Assembly: GCF_002797395.1 (NCBI RefSeq)
Contig: NZ_KZ454943.1
Coordinates: forward strand, 1,223,768 to 1,287,767
DNA from: Bacillus solitudinis
GTDB lineage: Bacteria > Bacillota > Bacilli > Bacillales > Bacillaceae_D
DNA: 64,000 nucleotides
Direction: 5' to 3'
Positions within the stretch are counted from its first letter, which is position 1; every line of letters starts with the position of its first letter. Below, one piece after another: positions 26,797-35,602 of the stretch. Below the pieces are notes generated by a model that was not told the origin of the DNA, did no database searches, and saw only the letters and a program-made list of their open reading frames with translations. A program made the position numbers and the translations under genes.

Positions 26797-28575
26797 ATGA
26801 AAAGCATTCAAAGTCGCTTATTTGTTATGCTTCTTATCTTTATCATCTTACCGTATTTTTTATCTGTTTTATTTATTTATAACTATACGAAGAATAATGC
26901 AGAACAGCACGAGCTCGAAATCAGTCACGATCAAATGGAACAATTGTCGGAAGAACTTGAGCAATACTTTGATGATATGATCAATCTTCCGTATATTTTA
27001 TATCAGAACCCTGATTTATTCCAAATTTTTACTGATGGATTTGAAAATTCGATTTATTTCAACCCAATTGCAATGGAAAAAAGCATAGAAACCTTTTATC
27101 TGATGCGAAACGAAATTCGCCAGGTTCGCTTTTACCTCGATAAGGATAAAGAGTCGTTTACTGTTTATAATGCGATGATCAGTGCTCGGAAACCCCAACC
27201 AGACTTCATGAAGCAGGATTTGATTAAGAAACTTTATAGTTCCAACTTAACGTATATAATTGAGCCGCCCCATCAGCTTGAGAATTATAATAATGCTGCA
27301 ATTGTACCCCAGTCTGACAACACAGTCGTACTGACTATTCACCATAAAATAATGGAGGTGCCTTCAAATAAATTCCTTGGAATCATTTCCATCGATATCG
27401 ATTTGGATGCCTATGCTCGTATATGTAACAGTCTTCTTCAGAACGATGAAGAATCCGTCTTACTAATTGATTCAAATAATCGTATCATGTATGCAAGAGA
27501 TCCAGCCCTTGTTGGTAAGCGCATGACTCGTGACTTACGCAGGACGATTAACGGGGCAGGTGTTAATACAGCTGAAGATATTATTGTATCCAAAACGTTA
27601 TCAGGACCACTAAATCGATGGAAATTAGTTAAGATCACCCCTAGCCAAGTTTTATTTAATGATGTCAGGCATACCGCTTATACAAACATATTTGTTGGGA
27701 TAGGAGTCGGTTCTCTAGGATTAGTCATGATTGGTATTATTTCATACAGAATTACTCGACCAATTAAACTGCTTAGCAAGAAAGTACGTACAATTGAAGG
27801 TGGTCTTAAGCATGTCCCCTTTGTTGACGACAGAGAAGACGAAATTGGTCATCTGGAAAAACATATGAAGGAAATGATGAACCGAATCAACCATCACATT
27901 GAACGTGAATATAAACTGGAAATAGAAAATAAGGAAAATCAATTCCGAGCGCTAAAAGCTCAGGTTAATCCTCACTTCTTGTTTAATGCATTACAATCCA
28001 TAGGTGCCGTTGCCCTACGATCTAATTCACCACAAATCTACCAATTGGTGACGTCCTTATCAAAAATGATGCGGTACTCCATTCGAGCAGATCATTGGGT
28101 CTCGGTTCGAGATGAAATGGATTATATAAAAACCTACTTATCCCTTCAAATGGAGCGTTTTGGAAACAATATAAATCATTCTATTAAAATAAACGAGACG
28201 ATTCTCGATATGACAATTCCAAGTATGATTCTTCAGCCGCTCGTTGAAAACTTTTTTAATCACTGTTATGAAAAAGGTTTCTATGACGCCTATTTGCGAA
28301 TTCATGGAAATATACAAGGAGAGTCTTTACAGCTTGTTGTAGAAAATGATGGTTCAAGTATGACCCCCTCAGAGCTAAATACATTAAGAGAAAATATCTA
28401 TTCGACTTCTTATGAAGAAACATATGCACACGATCATATCGGTTTAAAAAATATTCATGACCGGTTAGTTCTAAATTATGGACGTGGTGCTGGTTTAGTA
28501 CTAAATACGAATCAGGGACAAGGTTTTTTGGTTCGTATCTCTATTCCCTTAGACTCAAAGGTTGCTAATGATTAG
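26797..28575 (+). CDS. YesM-type sensor histidine kinase of the levan module
   Basis: 592 aa. TM1 about 8-30, extracellular dCache-like domain, TM2 about 297-318, HAMP about 320-370, NPHFLFNALQS with candidate His393. The ATPase domain is atypical: the N-box reads LVENFFNHCYEKG and the G1 box reads ENDGSSM instead of DNGxGM, while DHIGLKNIHDRL is normal. RBS AGAGGAG precedes the ATG. It starts a plus-strand series kinase - regulator (83-bp gap) - binding protein (54-bp gap), followed by levansucrase, so fructose polymers or sucrose are plausible signals (inference). Confidence 0.92.
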   Translation: MKSIQSRLFVMLLIFIILPYFLSVLFIYNYTKNNAEQHELEISHDQMEQLSEELEQYFDDMINLPYILYQNPDLFQIFTDGFENSIYFNPIAMEKSIETFYLMRNEIRQVRFYLDKDKESFTVYNAMISARKPQPDFMKQDLIKKLYSSNLTYIIEPPHQLENYNNAAIVPQSDNTVVLTIHHKIMEVPSNKFLGIISIDIDLDAYARICNSLLQNDEESVLLIDSNNRIMYARDPALVGKRMTRDLRRTINGAGVNTAEDIIVSKTLSGPLNRWKLVKITPSQVLFNDVRHTAYTNIFVGIGVGSLGLVMIGIISYRITRPIKLLSKKVRTIEGGLKHVPFVDDREDEIGHLEKHMKEMMNRINHHIEREYKLEIENKENQFRALKAQVNPHFLFNALQSIGAVALRSNSPQIYQLVTSLSKMMRYSIRADHWVSVRDEMDYIKTYLSLQMERFGNNINHSIKINETILDMTIPSMILQPLVENFFNHCYEKGFYDAYLRIHGNIQGESLQLVVENDGSSMTPSELNTLRENIYSTSYEETYAHDHIGLKNIHDRLVLNYGRGAGLVLNTNQGQGFLVRISIPLDSKVAND

Positions 28576-28658
28576 TTTGTTTGATTTAAAAGACTACCTA
28601 TGTTCATTTGTGTAAATGAAAACTTCTATTCATATCATAAAAGGAGAATGAAGACTGG

Positions 28659-29840
28659 ATGAAGACTTTAATTGTAGATGATGAATTGAATGTACGTGAT
28701 GTCATAAGGCATTTGGGACAGTGGGAGAAATACGGTATTACCGATATCTTAGAAGCAAAAAATGGAGAAGAGGCAAAAAGAATCATAGAAAGGGACACTC
28801 CAGAGATCATCTTTACAGACGTAAAAATGCCTGGAATGAGCGGTATTGAAATAATCGAGTGGTTACATACTATTTCTTATCCCGGCAAAGTAATCTTAAT
28901 CACGGGGTTTGACGACTATTCGTATATGCGTAAAGCCATTCAGTGCGGTAGCTTCGATTATTTATTGAAACCGATTGAAGCGGATGCATTTAATAAAACA
29001 TTAGAGCAATCTGTTAAAGCCTGGACAAATGAAGAAGAGGATCGTCACTACAAAGAGACAGGCACTTACGAGGGTGTCAAAAGGCTACAGATGAACCAGG
29101 CAGTGACCAATGCGTATATCGGAGAACCCTTTGATACGAACGATATTGCTTCATGTCTTCCCCAAACGGTTGCATACGATCTTACACTCATTTCCTTTTA
29201 CCACATGCACCATTCTGATCCTTATATTCAGTTACTAGCTGATAAGCTAGTTGAGCAGGAATGGGGAAACGCATTTGCGCTTCAGAATGATCATAGTCTT
29301 TGTCTTGTCATTTGTATACAACATCAATGGTTATCGGTTGAGAAATGGATCAGTCATCAATTTGATATCCCTGTGCGGATTGTTAACGGGGACCCTGTGA
29401 AATCATTAGAAGATCTCCCAATATCGTTTAAGTCATTGCAAAAAGCAGCGGTAGATCAAAACTTTAGGGCCATCCACCGTTTGAATAATTTGGATGATGC
29501 ACGCCGTATGCAGGACATTGTTTCCTATGTAGACATGTACTTCATGGAAGAATTGAGTTTGGAAAAACTCTCAAACCGGTTCTTCTTAAGTCGTGAACAT
29601 ATCTCAAGAAAGTTCAAACAAGAAACTGGTATGACCCTCTCGAAATATATCATGAAGCTAAGGATTGACCAGGCAAAACATCGGTTAATTGAAACTGACG
29701 AATGTATTTATTCTATCTCCTTAATGCTCGGCTATCAGGATGAAAAGTACTTCTCAAAGCTATTCAAAAAGGTAGTTGGGCTAACCCCTTTTGAATACAG
29801 AAACTGTGAGAAAAAGCCACAAATAATCGGCAGTAGATAA
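28659..29840 (+). CDS. Response regulator with AraC DNA-binding domain
   Basis: 393 aa. Receiver about 1-120: VDDE at 6-9, phospho-acceptor Asp54 in FTDVKMPG, and DYLLKPIEADAF. The linker is about 160 residues. The AraC-type tandem helix-turn-helix is at about 285-385 (LEKLSNRFFLSREHISRKFK; SLMLGYQDEKYFSKLFKK). Partner of the kinase directly upstream. The conserved gene neighbourhood makes the levansucrase/endolevanase genes 1.7 kb downstream its probable targets. Confidence 0.92.
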   Translation: MKTLIVDDELNVRDVIRHLGQWEKYGITDILEAKNGEEAKRIIERDTPEIIFTDVKMPGMSGIEIIEWLHTISYPGKVILITGFDDYSYMRKAIQCGSFDYLLKPIEADAFNKTLEQSVKAWTNEEEDRHYKETGTYEGVKRLQMNQAVTNAYIGEPFDTNDIASCLPQTVAYDLTLISFYHMHHSDPYIQLLADKLVEQEWGNAFALQNDHSLCLVICIQHQWLSVEKWISHQFDIPVRIVNGDPVKSLEDLPISFKSLQKAAVDQNFRAIHRLNNLDDARRMQDIVSYVDMYFMEELSLEKLSNRFFLSREHISRKFKQETGMTLSKYIMKLRIDQAKHRLIETDECIYSISLMLGYQDEKYFSKLFKKVVGLTPFEYRNCEKKPQIIGSR

Positions 29841-29894
29841 TAGATAGGCTTTTCTGCCCTAATTTATATCATTCAAAGTTACCGAGGTGAAGCG

Positions 29895-31175
29895 ATGAAA
29901 AAAGAGCTAGTACATATAATTTTGATCGGAGCACTAAGCCTGTCTCTTTCAGCATGTCAAACAAAGACCGAGACGGTGACAGAAGATACAGAAAAGGCAG
30001 AGCAAAAAATCACGTTGATCGTACGTAACCCGAAAATTGAAATTTCCACGCAGTTCGAACAAATGGTAATCGCTTATGAAAAGGAAAATCCAACCGTGGA
30101 TATTCAGATTAATACCGTAGGTGGAGCTACTGATGACCTTGCCGATCTGAAAGCCCAGATTGCTGCAGGTAATGGACCTGATATTTTCACTAACAGTGGA
30201 TATGAGAATGCCAAGTTATGGCGTGAATATTTGGAGGTCTTAACAGACCAACCATGGGTTGAACACGCATTTGAAGATGCATTATTACCAATGAAATTCG
30301 ATGGACAAATATATGGAATGCCTATTAACCTGGAAGGTTATGGATTCGTCTATAATAAGGATTTATTTAATAAGGCGGGCATTGATACGTTACCGAAAAC
30401 GTTGACTGAATTAATAGAAGTGGCAGAAAAGTTGCAAAAAGCAAACATTACTCCTTTCGCAATCGGATATTATGAAGAGTGGAAATTGGGTGACCATCTA
30501 CTGAACGTCGCTTTTGCACAACAAGAAGACCCCACTGCTTTTATAAAAGGCCTAAATGACGGCACCGAAAAAATCGACAGCAATCAAAAGTTCAAAGACA
30601 TAATCAATGTGTTGGATGTAACAATAAAATATGGAAACGACAATCCACTCAAAACGGATTACAATACGGAAGTGAAATTGTTTGCCACGGGAAATGCAGC
30701 GATGATTCAACAGGGTAATTGGATTCAGCCGATGATTGATCAATTATCACCCAGTATGAACATTGGTCTTCTACCCATCCCCATTAATGACGAACCTATG
30801 AATAATGCCTTGGTAGTGAGCGTCCCTAATTATTGGGTTGTAAACAAACAAACCACACCAGAGAAGAAAAAAGAAGCGAAGAAATTTTTAAACTGGATGG
30901 TTTCCTCAGAACAAGGCAAAGCATTTATAACGAAACAGTTCAAATTTATTCCTGCGTTTGACAACATCGAGGCTGATAGTTTAGGACCACTCGCGGATGA
31001 AACGATCAGGTACTATAAAGAGAGAAAAACATTGAATACTAACTGGTTTAATTTTCCCGTAGGAGTACAAGAAGAATTCGGTTTTGCCATGCAATTGTAT
31101 GTGGGAAAACAACTTACTCACGATCAATTGCTACAAGAGTTTCAGAAGTCTTGGGAGAAGGCTTCGAGTAAGTAA
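29895..31175 (+). CDS. Orphan sugar-binding lipoprotein (family 1 solute-binding protein)
   Basis: 426 aa. Lipobox LSLSAC (Cys21). Family-1 binding protein body: ITLIVRNPKIEISTQFEQM, GGATDDLADLKAQIAAG, GPDIFTNSGYEN, GMPINLEGYGFVYNKDLF, AMIQQGNW. No permease or ATPase gene is in the levan cluster; it follows a kinase and a regulator on the same strand with a 54-bp gap and precedes levansucrase. It may feed distant permeases, or act as an extracellular ligand receptor for the kinase, as periplasmic/lipoprotein binding proteins do in three-component systems. The latter is inference. Confidence 0.9.
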   Translation: MKKELVHIILIGALSLSLSACQTKTETVTEDTEKAEQKITLIVRNPKIEISTQFEQMVIAYEKENPTVDIQINTVGGATDDLADLKAQIAAGNGPDIFTNSGYENAKLWREYLEVLTDQPWVEHAFEDALLPMKFDGQIYGMPINLEGYGFVYNKDLFNKAGIDTLPKTLTELIEVAEKLQKANITPFAIGYYEEWKLGDHLLNVAFAQQEDPTAFIKGLNDGTEKIDSNQKFKDIINVLDVTIKYGNDNPLKTDYNTEVKLFATGNAAMIQQGNWIQPMIDQLSPSMNIGLLPIPINDEPMNNALVVSVPNYWVVNKQTTPEKKKEAKKFLNWMVSSEQGKAFITKQFKFIPAFDNIEADSLGPLADETIRYYKERKTLNTNWFNFPVGVQEEFGFAMQLYVGKQLTHDQLLQEFQKSWEKASSK

Positions 31176-31272
31176 ATTCTATCACCTAAAGTTCTCCCTT
31201 CTGTCATTGAAAACTCTTCTAAGTCATCGAACATCCCCTCGCCAACTCATAATTTCATAGAAAGAGAGAATC

Positions 31273-31310
31273 AGTCCAGAAAACTGGACTAGACTTATTT
31301 CAGTTTTTTA
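31273..31310 (+). terminator. Probable terminator after the orphan binding protein
   Basis: AGTCCAG-AAAA-CTGGACT hairpin (31273-31290) followed 13 bases later by a T-run (AGTTTTTTAC). Position fits the end of the kinase-regulator-binding protein transcript. The gap before the T-run makes it weaker than a classical terminator. Confidence 0.5.
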
Positions 31311-31460
31311 CTACCTATATAAATATGTATACTTTTTGTCTCCTTGTGGGGGCATTTTTTCACCTTTTGACCTATCGAAAACTCATAATATCAATGTAAG
31401 ACTAAATTCCAATCAATCTATACCATATCCATGGAACCAAGACTAACCTATAATTTTACT

Positions 31461-31548
31461 TGTAGATGAAACATGGTGGAACTGTTACTAGTTTTCTAGT
31501 AAATACCCAAAAGTAACAGTACTAATACGCTTGTCTATTCATCTACAA
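31461..31548 (+). promoter_or_regulatory. Nested inverted repeats in the levansucrase leader
   Basis: Outer arms TGTAGATGAA (31461-31470) and TTCATCTACA (31539-31548); inner arms ACTGTTACT (31481-31489) and AGTAACAGT (31512-31520); and a short hairpin TTACTAG-TTTT-CTAGTAA (31485-31502) that shares bases with the inner arm, so the last two stems exclude each other. The RBS AGGAGG starts 13 bases after the structure. In B. subtilis sacB an antiterminated leader is known; here no SacY-type RAT or clear terminator is seen, so this may be a different riboregulator or an activator operator. Confidence 0.45.
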
Positions 31549-31571
31549 CAATACATTATAGGAGGCAGATT

Positions 31572-33038
31572 ATGAACGTTAACAAGCTTGTCAAACAAGC
31601 AACAGTAGTAACGCTTAGTGCAGCTATTTTATTAGGAGGTAGTGCATCACAAACGTTTGCGAAAGAAAAGGACACATTGGATCACAATGAAACGTATGGC
31701 GTTTCACAAATCACTCGTTCAGACATGCACAAAATGATTGATCAACATGGCGATGCAAGATTTACAGTGCCGAAGTTCGATGCATCAACAATTAAAAATA
31801 TTCCCTCAGCAAAAAAGTATGATGAATCAGGTAACTTAATCGATATAGACGTGTGGGATACGTGGCCATTACAAAACGCTGATGGAACAGTGGCAGAATA
31901 TAATGGCTATCATATCGTTTTTGGATTAGCTGGTGACCCTAAAAATGGTAGTGACACATTTATTTACTTGTTCTACAAAAAAGTAGGCGAAACATCCATT
32001 AATGCTTGGAAAAATGCTGGTAGAGTATTTGATGATAGTGATAAATACGTGCCAAATGATCCTTATTTAAAACATCAAGCAGAAGAGTGGTCTGGTTCTG
32101 CAACTTTCACTTCTGATGGCGAAGTTCGCTTATTCTATACAAACCGCGAACCTTGGATAGCAGAGTCTGGGCATTACGGCAAACAAACCTTAACAACAGC
32201 TCAAGTCAATCTATCCGAGCCAGATGCTAATACACTACAAGTGGATGGCGTAGAAGATTACAAATCCATCTATGAAGGTGGGGACAGCACGATCTATCAA
32301 ACAGTTGATAAATTTTCTAGCGAGGGAAATTTCGCTGATAATCATACCTTCAGAGATCCTCATTACATTGAAGAAGATGGTCGTAAATACCTTGTTTTCG
32401 AGGCGAATACTGGGACCGAATATGGTTATCAAGGAGAGGAATCGCTATATAATAGAGCTTACTATGGCAAAAGCTATAAATTCTTCCAAGATGAAAAAAA
32501 TAAACTATTGCAAAGCCCTAAAAAGGATCTAGCTGCTTTAGCAAACGGTGCCCTAGGTATCATTGAAATAAATGATGACTACACATTGAAAAATGAAATG
32601 AAACCGTTGATTGTATCGAATACAGTAACGGATGAAATTGAACGTCCGAACATATTTGAAAAGAATGGGAAATGGTATTTATTCACAAGTGCAAGAGGAT
32701 CAAAAATGACCATTGATGGAATTGATGATGAAGATATTTACATGTTAGGTTATGTGGCAAATTCCTTAACTGGACCATACAAACCTTTAAATGAAACTGG
32801 AATTGTCTTACACCAAGATCTTGATCCTTATGATATTACTTGGACATACGCTCACTATGCTATCCCGCAACCGGAAAGTGATAATGTAGTTGTAACAAGT
32901 TACATGACAAATAGAGGTTATTTTGAAGACCATAAATCTACCTTTGCGCCAAGCTTTTTACTTAACATTAAAGGGCCAAAAACATCCGTGGTAGAAGATG
33001 GTATTCTTGAACAAGGTCAAATAACGAATAACAAATAA
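31572..33038 (+). CDS. sacB: Levansucrase (GH68), secreted
   Basis: 488 aa. Signal peptide about 1-30 (LLGGSASQTFA-KEK). The five-bladed propeller has Asp96 in VWDTWPLQ (nucleophile), Asp262 in FRDPHY (transition-state stabiliser) and Glu357 in DEIERPN (acid/base); spacings match B. subtilis SacB (86/247/342). Arg375 corresponds to SacB Arg360, which affects polymer length. It transfers fructose from sucrose to build levan outside the cell. RBS AGGAGG precedes the ATG. The leader is structured, and a terminator separates it from the levB-like gene. The sacB-levB order is as in B. subtilis. Confidence 0.96.
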   Translation: MNVNKLVKQATVVTLSAAILLGGSASQTFAKEKDTLDHNETYGVSQITRSDMHKMIDQHGDARFTVPKFDASTIKNIPSAKKYDESGNLIDIDVWDTWPLQNADGTVAEYNGYHIVFGLAGDPKNGSDTFIYLFYKKVGETSINAWKNAGRVFDDSDKYVPNDPYLKHQAEEWSGSATFTSDGEVRLFYTNREPWIAESGHYGKQTLTTAQVNLSEPDANTLQVDGVEDYKSIYEGGDSTIYQTVDKFSSEGNFADNHTFRDPHYIEEDGRKYLVFEANTGTEYGYQGEESLYNRAYYGKSYKFFQDEKNKLLQSPKKDLAALANGALGIIEINDDYTLKNEMKPLIVSNTVTDEIERPNIFEKNGKWYLFTSARGSKMTIDGIDDEDIYMLGYVANSLTGPYKPLNETGIVLHQDLDPYDITWTYAHYAIPQPESDNVVVTSYMTNRGYFEDHKSTFAPSFLLNIKGPKTSVVEDGILEQGQITNNK

Positions 33039-33078
33039 TCTAATGTTTATCCGCTATTTTACCGAGTAATATAAAAAG

Positions 33079-33113
33079 AAGAAAATGTCAGTTCAATTGG
33101 CATTTTCTTTTTT
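33079..33113 (+). terminator. Terminator between sacB and levB-like genes
   Basis: AAGAAAATG-TCA / TGG-CATTTTCTT type stem (33079-33090 and 33099-33110, one mismatch) ending in CTTTTTTCT. The downstream endolevanase gene may be reached by read-through or by its own promoter. Confidence 0.75.
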
Positions 33114-33181
33114 CTATAATAAAGGAAGTGTACTTTATTTTTGAACAAATATAGGAAAAATTAAAAGTGTGGTGAGTCTAC

Positions 33182-34789
33182 TTGGACAAAATAGTTTTTA
33201 ATAAGAAAGGATATAAAGTGTTGGGTTTATTAATACTTGGATTATTTATAATTATTATTATCGGATTATTGGTCCTTCTAGTCTCTAAATCGAGGGAACC
33301 AACAGAGGTTCCTCATATAAATAAGTCTCAGGAATCAACAACAGTGGAGTATGAAGAGCCATCGTATCGAGCTAACTACCATTTCACGACGCCTGACAAA
33401 TGGAAAAATGATCCCCAAAAACCAATTTATCTTGACGGAAAGTATCATTACTTTTACCTCTATAATGCCGATTACCCGAATGGAAACGGAACTGAATGGC
33501 GACAGGCAACATCAGAGGATTTGGTGCACTGGAATGATGAAGGGATAGCCATTCCGAAATATACAAATGAAAATGGGGATCCATGGTCGGGATCAGTCGT
33601 TGTGGACGAGGAAAATACAGCTGGCTTTGGAAAAGACGCTCTTGTGGCTATTGTGACACAACCCTCTATGGATGAAGGCAAACAGGAACAATTTCTATGG
33701 TACAGTACTGACAATGGAAAAACGTTCACCTCTTACAGTGACGATCCTATCATGCCAAATCCAGGTACAAATGATTTTAGAGATCCAAAAATCATCTGGG
33801 ATGACCATAATCATAAATGGGTAATGGGCATGGCAGAAGGAACGAAAATAGGTTTTTATGAGTCTCACAACTTGAAAGATTGGCATTATACGAGTAGTTT
33901 CATTACGGAAAACATTGGGCTTGTGGAGTGCCCGGATCTTTATTTGATGCGTGCAGATGACGGGACATTAAAATGGGTACTAGGTGTCAGCGCAAATGGG
34001 AAATCAATTGGTAAACCGAACACTTATGCCTATTGGACTGGAAACTTTGATGGAATGGAATTCTTCCCAGATCACAATGAACCGCAATGGTTAGATCATG
34101 GCTTCGATTGGTATGGCGGAGTAACGTTTGAAGATGGAACAGACAGCGATAAATACAACAAACGATATGCTCTCGCTTGGATGAATAATTGGGATTATGT
34201 CCATAATACCCCGACACTACAAGAAGATTTTAACGGGATGGATTCCATTGTTCGTCAAATTGAACTAAAGCATGAAGGCGACAATATGTATCATTTAGTC
34301 TCACAACCAATTGAAGCATTGAATGAATTGACAAATTCAACAGATTCTTATGAACACATCGAAGTGAACGGTTCCGAAACACTTGATGTAACAGGTGATG
34401 TATACCAATTAGAGATGGATATCTCTTGGTCAGAGCTCAATAATGTAGGCGTAAGGCTTCGAGAATCAGCAGATCAAACACGCCACGTTGACGTAGGAAT
34501 TTTTGCAGAAGAACAATACTCTTATGTCAATCGAGCTTTTATAGAACACCCTGACAAAAGTAATCAATTTGTTGAAAGTATTGCACCATTTGATGCTAGT
34601 AAGCAACATGTTCACTTGAAGATCCTCGTTGATAAAACAAGTATTGAAGTCTTTGTGGATGATGGAAAGATCGCTTATTCAAGTTTAATATTCCCGGAAT
34701 CTGATGATAAAGGAATGACCCTCTTCTCTGAGGGTGGCAAAGCGAACTTTAAAAATGTTAAGATCAAACACCTAGGTTCAATCAATTGA
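33182..34789 (+). CDS. levB: GH32 endolevanase, LevB-like, membrane-anchored
   Basis: 535 aa from TTG at 33182 (GGTGAG upstream, no ATG nearby). A single N-terminal membrane anchor about 13-35 with no clear cleavage site. The GH32 propeller shows WKNDPQ (nucleophile Asp77; the family usually has WMNDPN), FRDPK (Asp201) and ECPDL (acid/base Glu249), then a C-terminal beta-sandwich (about 370-535). The DPQKPIYLDGKYHYFYLYN stretch and gene order after sacB resemble the B. subtilis levanbiose-producing LevB. It would cut the levan produced by the upstream enzyme into short oligofructosides. Confidence 0.93.
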   Translation: MDKIVFNKKGYKVLGLLILGLFIIIIIGLLVLLVSKSREPTEVPHINKSQESTTVEYEEPSYRANYHFTTPDKWKNDPQKPIYLDGKYHYFYLYNADYPNGNGTEWRQATSEDLVHWNDEGIAIPKYTNENGDPWSGSVVVDEENTAGFGKDALVAIVTQPSMDEGKQEQFLWYSTDNGKTFTSYSDDPIMPNPGTNDFRDPKIIWDDHNHKWVMGMAEGTKIGFYESHNLKDWHYTSSFITENIGLVECPDLYLMRADDGTLKWVLGVSANGKSIGKPNTYAYWTGNFDGMEFFPDHNEPQWLDHGFDWYGGVTFEDGTDSDKYNKRYALAWMNNWDYVHNTPTLQEDFNGMDSIVRQIELKHEGDNMYHLVSQPIEALNELTNSTDSYEHIEVNGSETLDVTGDVYQLEMDISWSELNNVGVRLRESADQTRHVDVGIFAEEQYSYVNRAFIEHPDKSNQFVESIAPFDASKQHVHLKILVDKTSIEVFVDDGKIAYSSLIFPESDDKGMTLFSEGGKANFKNVKIKHLGSIN

Positions 34790-34860
34790 ACCTCATTGTG
34801 CAGGGCAATTTCATTTTGAACGAGAAATCCTTAAGAACACTATTTTAGGTATTATCGAAC

Positions 34861-34890
34861 TTTTCTGGTAAATACCCATATGTCACTGAT
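34861..34890 (+). repeat. Second partial copy of the levansucrase leader element, without a gene
   Basis: TTTTCTGGTAAATACCCA here matches TTTTCTAGTAAATACCCA in the sacB leader (31492-31509) with one change, and similarity continues weakly for about another dozen bases (GTCACTGATTAT versus GTAACAGTACTA). No open frame follows. It may be the relic of a duplicated sacB leader or a second operator for the same regulator. Confidence 0.5.
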
Positions 34891-34959
34891 TATTACATTA
34901 TCTATCAAATAATATAACTAATTAAGGATGAATTAAAAACTCCATTAACCATTTTCAAA

Positions 34960-35001
34960 GGGATGTGTCATAAAAGCGGCTTTAACCTTATGACACATCC
35001 C
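34960..35001. terminator. Terminator downstream of the levB-like gene
   Basis: GGGATGTGTCATA / TATGACACATCCC, a perfect 13-bp stem with a 16-nt loop, followed by CTCTGTTATT. The nearest plus-strand gene end is levB, 170 bp upstream. Confidence 0.65.
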
Positions 35002-35308
35002 CTCTGTTATTATCAATACTAATAGAAAACATAGCTTAATTGTAAATTCGATGAAAAGTAATTGAGTAAAAGATCGAAAGTCTTAGGTTTTCCCATCTGT
35101 TTTTTTACCCAAGAAGGGATTTTTAAACGGTGGAATATTTCCTAAGCCCAAATTACAACAAGTCAAGTTAAGCAAATTCTAAAAATAACGACTCTTTGAC
35201 AAATATGAAGAAATGGGATTCGTCCGTTGATTTCATAGGCAATACCACAATACTTAAGGATTTTAAATAACACATAAAAACCGCCTCATTTATACACATT
35301 ATGTATGA

Positions 35309-35382
35309 TGGAGCATAACGGATCAAACTGCTGACCTCTACGCTGCCATAGTGCCCTTTCCCGCGATGGTTACTTGCACTAC
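35309..35382 (-). pseudogene. Decayed tRNA-Ala copy
   Basis: Plus-strand text TGGAGCATAACGG-ATCAAACTG then CTGACCTCTACGCTGCCA aligns with the intact tRNA-Ala at 36542-36614 over its T-arm and anticodon region with a handful of changes and one deletion; the D-arm and the 5-prime acceptor side are badly damaged. Same strand as the intact gene, 1.2 kb away. Not functional. Confidence 0.6.
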
Positions 35383-35602
35383 CCGATTTAATAAAAAGGC
35401 ATTAGTGGAGAAACAACCGTTTGCACGTTAAAATTTTTATTGCTAATTATCCATACGTAAGTTACTATACAAATACCTAATAGCACTAATAGATTATCCC
35501 TTCTCTCCTACCATGTTGTAATTGACCTCACTTTCCACTTCAGAAACGTTATAAATCCATTACTTTTATTATTTAAATATATATAGAAAGGATGTGCTTG
35601 CC

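Larger units (their letters stand above)
34790..35602. other. Intergenic region with relics
   Basis: Over 800 bp without an intact gene. It contains the partial leader copy, a terminator hairpin and the decayed tRNA-Ala. The stretches 35010-35300 and 35390-35600 are AT-rich and show nothing I can name. Confidence 0.5.

Noticed and set aside
31461-31560. SacY/SacT-type antiterminator (RAT) upstream of sacB
   Set aside because: No RAT-like sequence overlapping a terminator could be recognised; the dyads here have a different layout.
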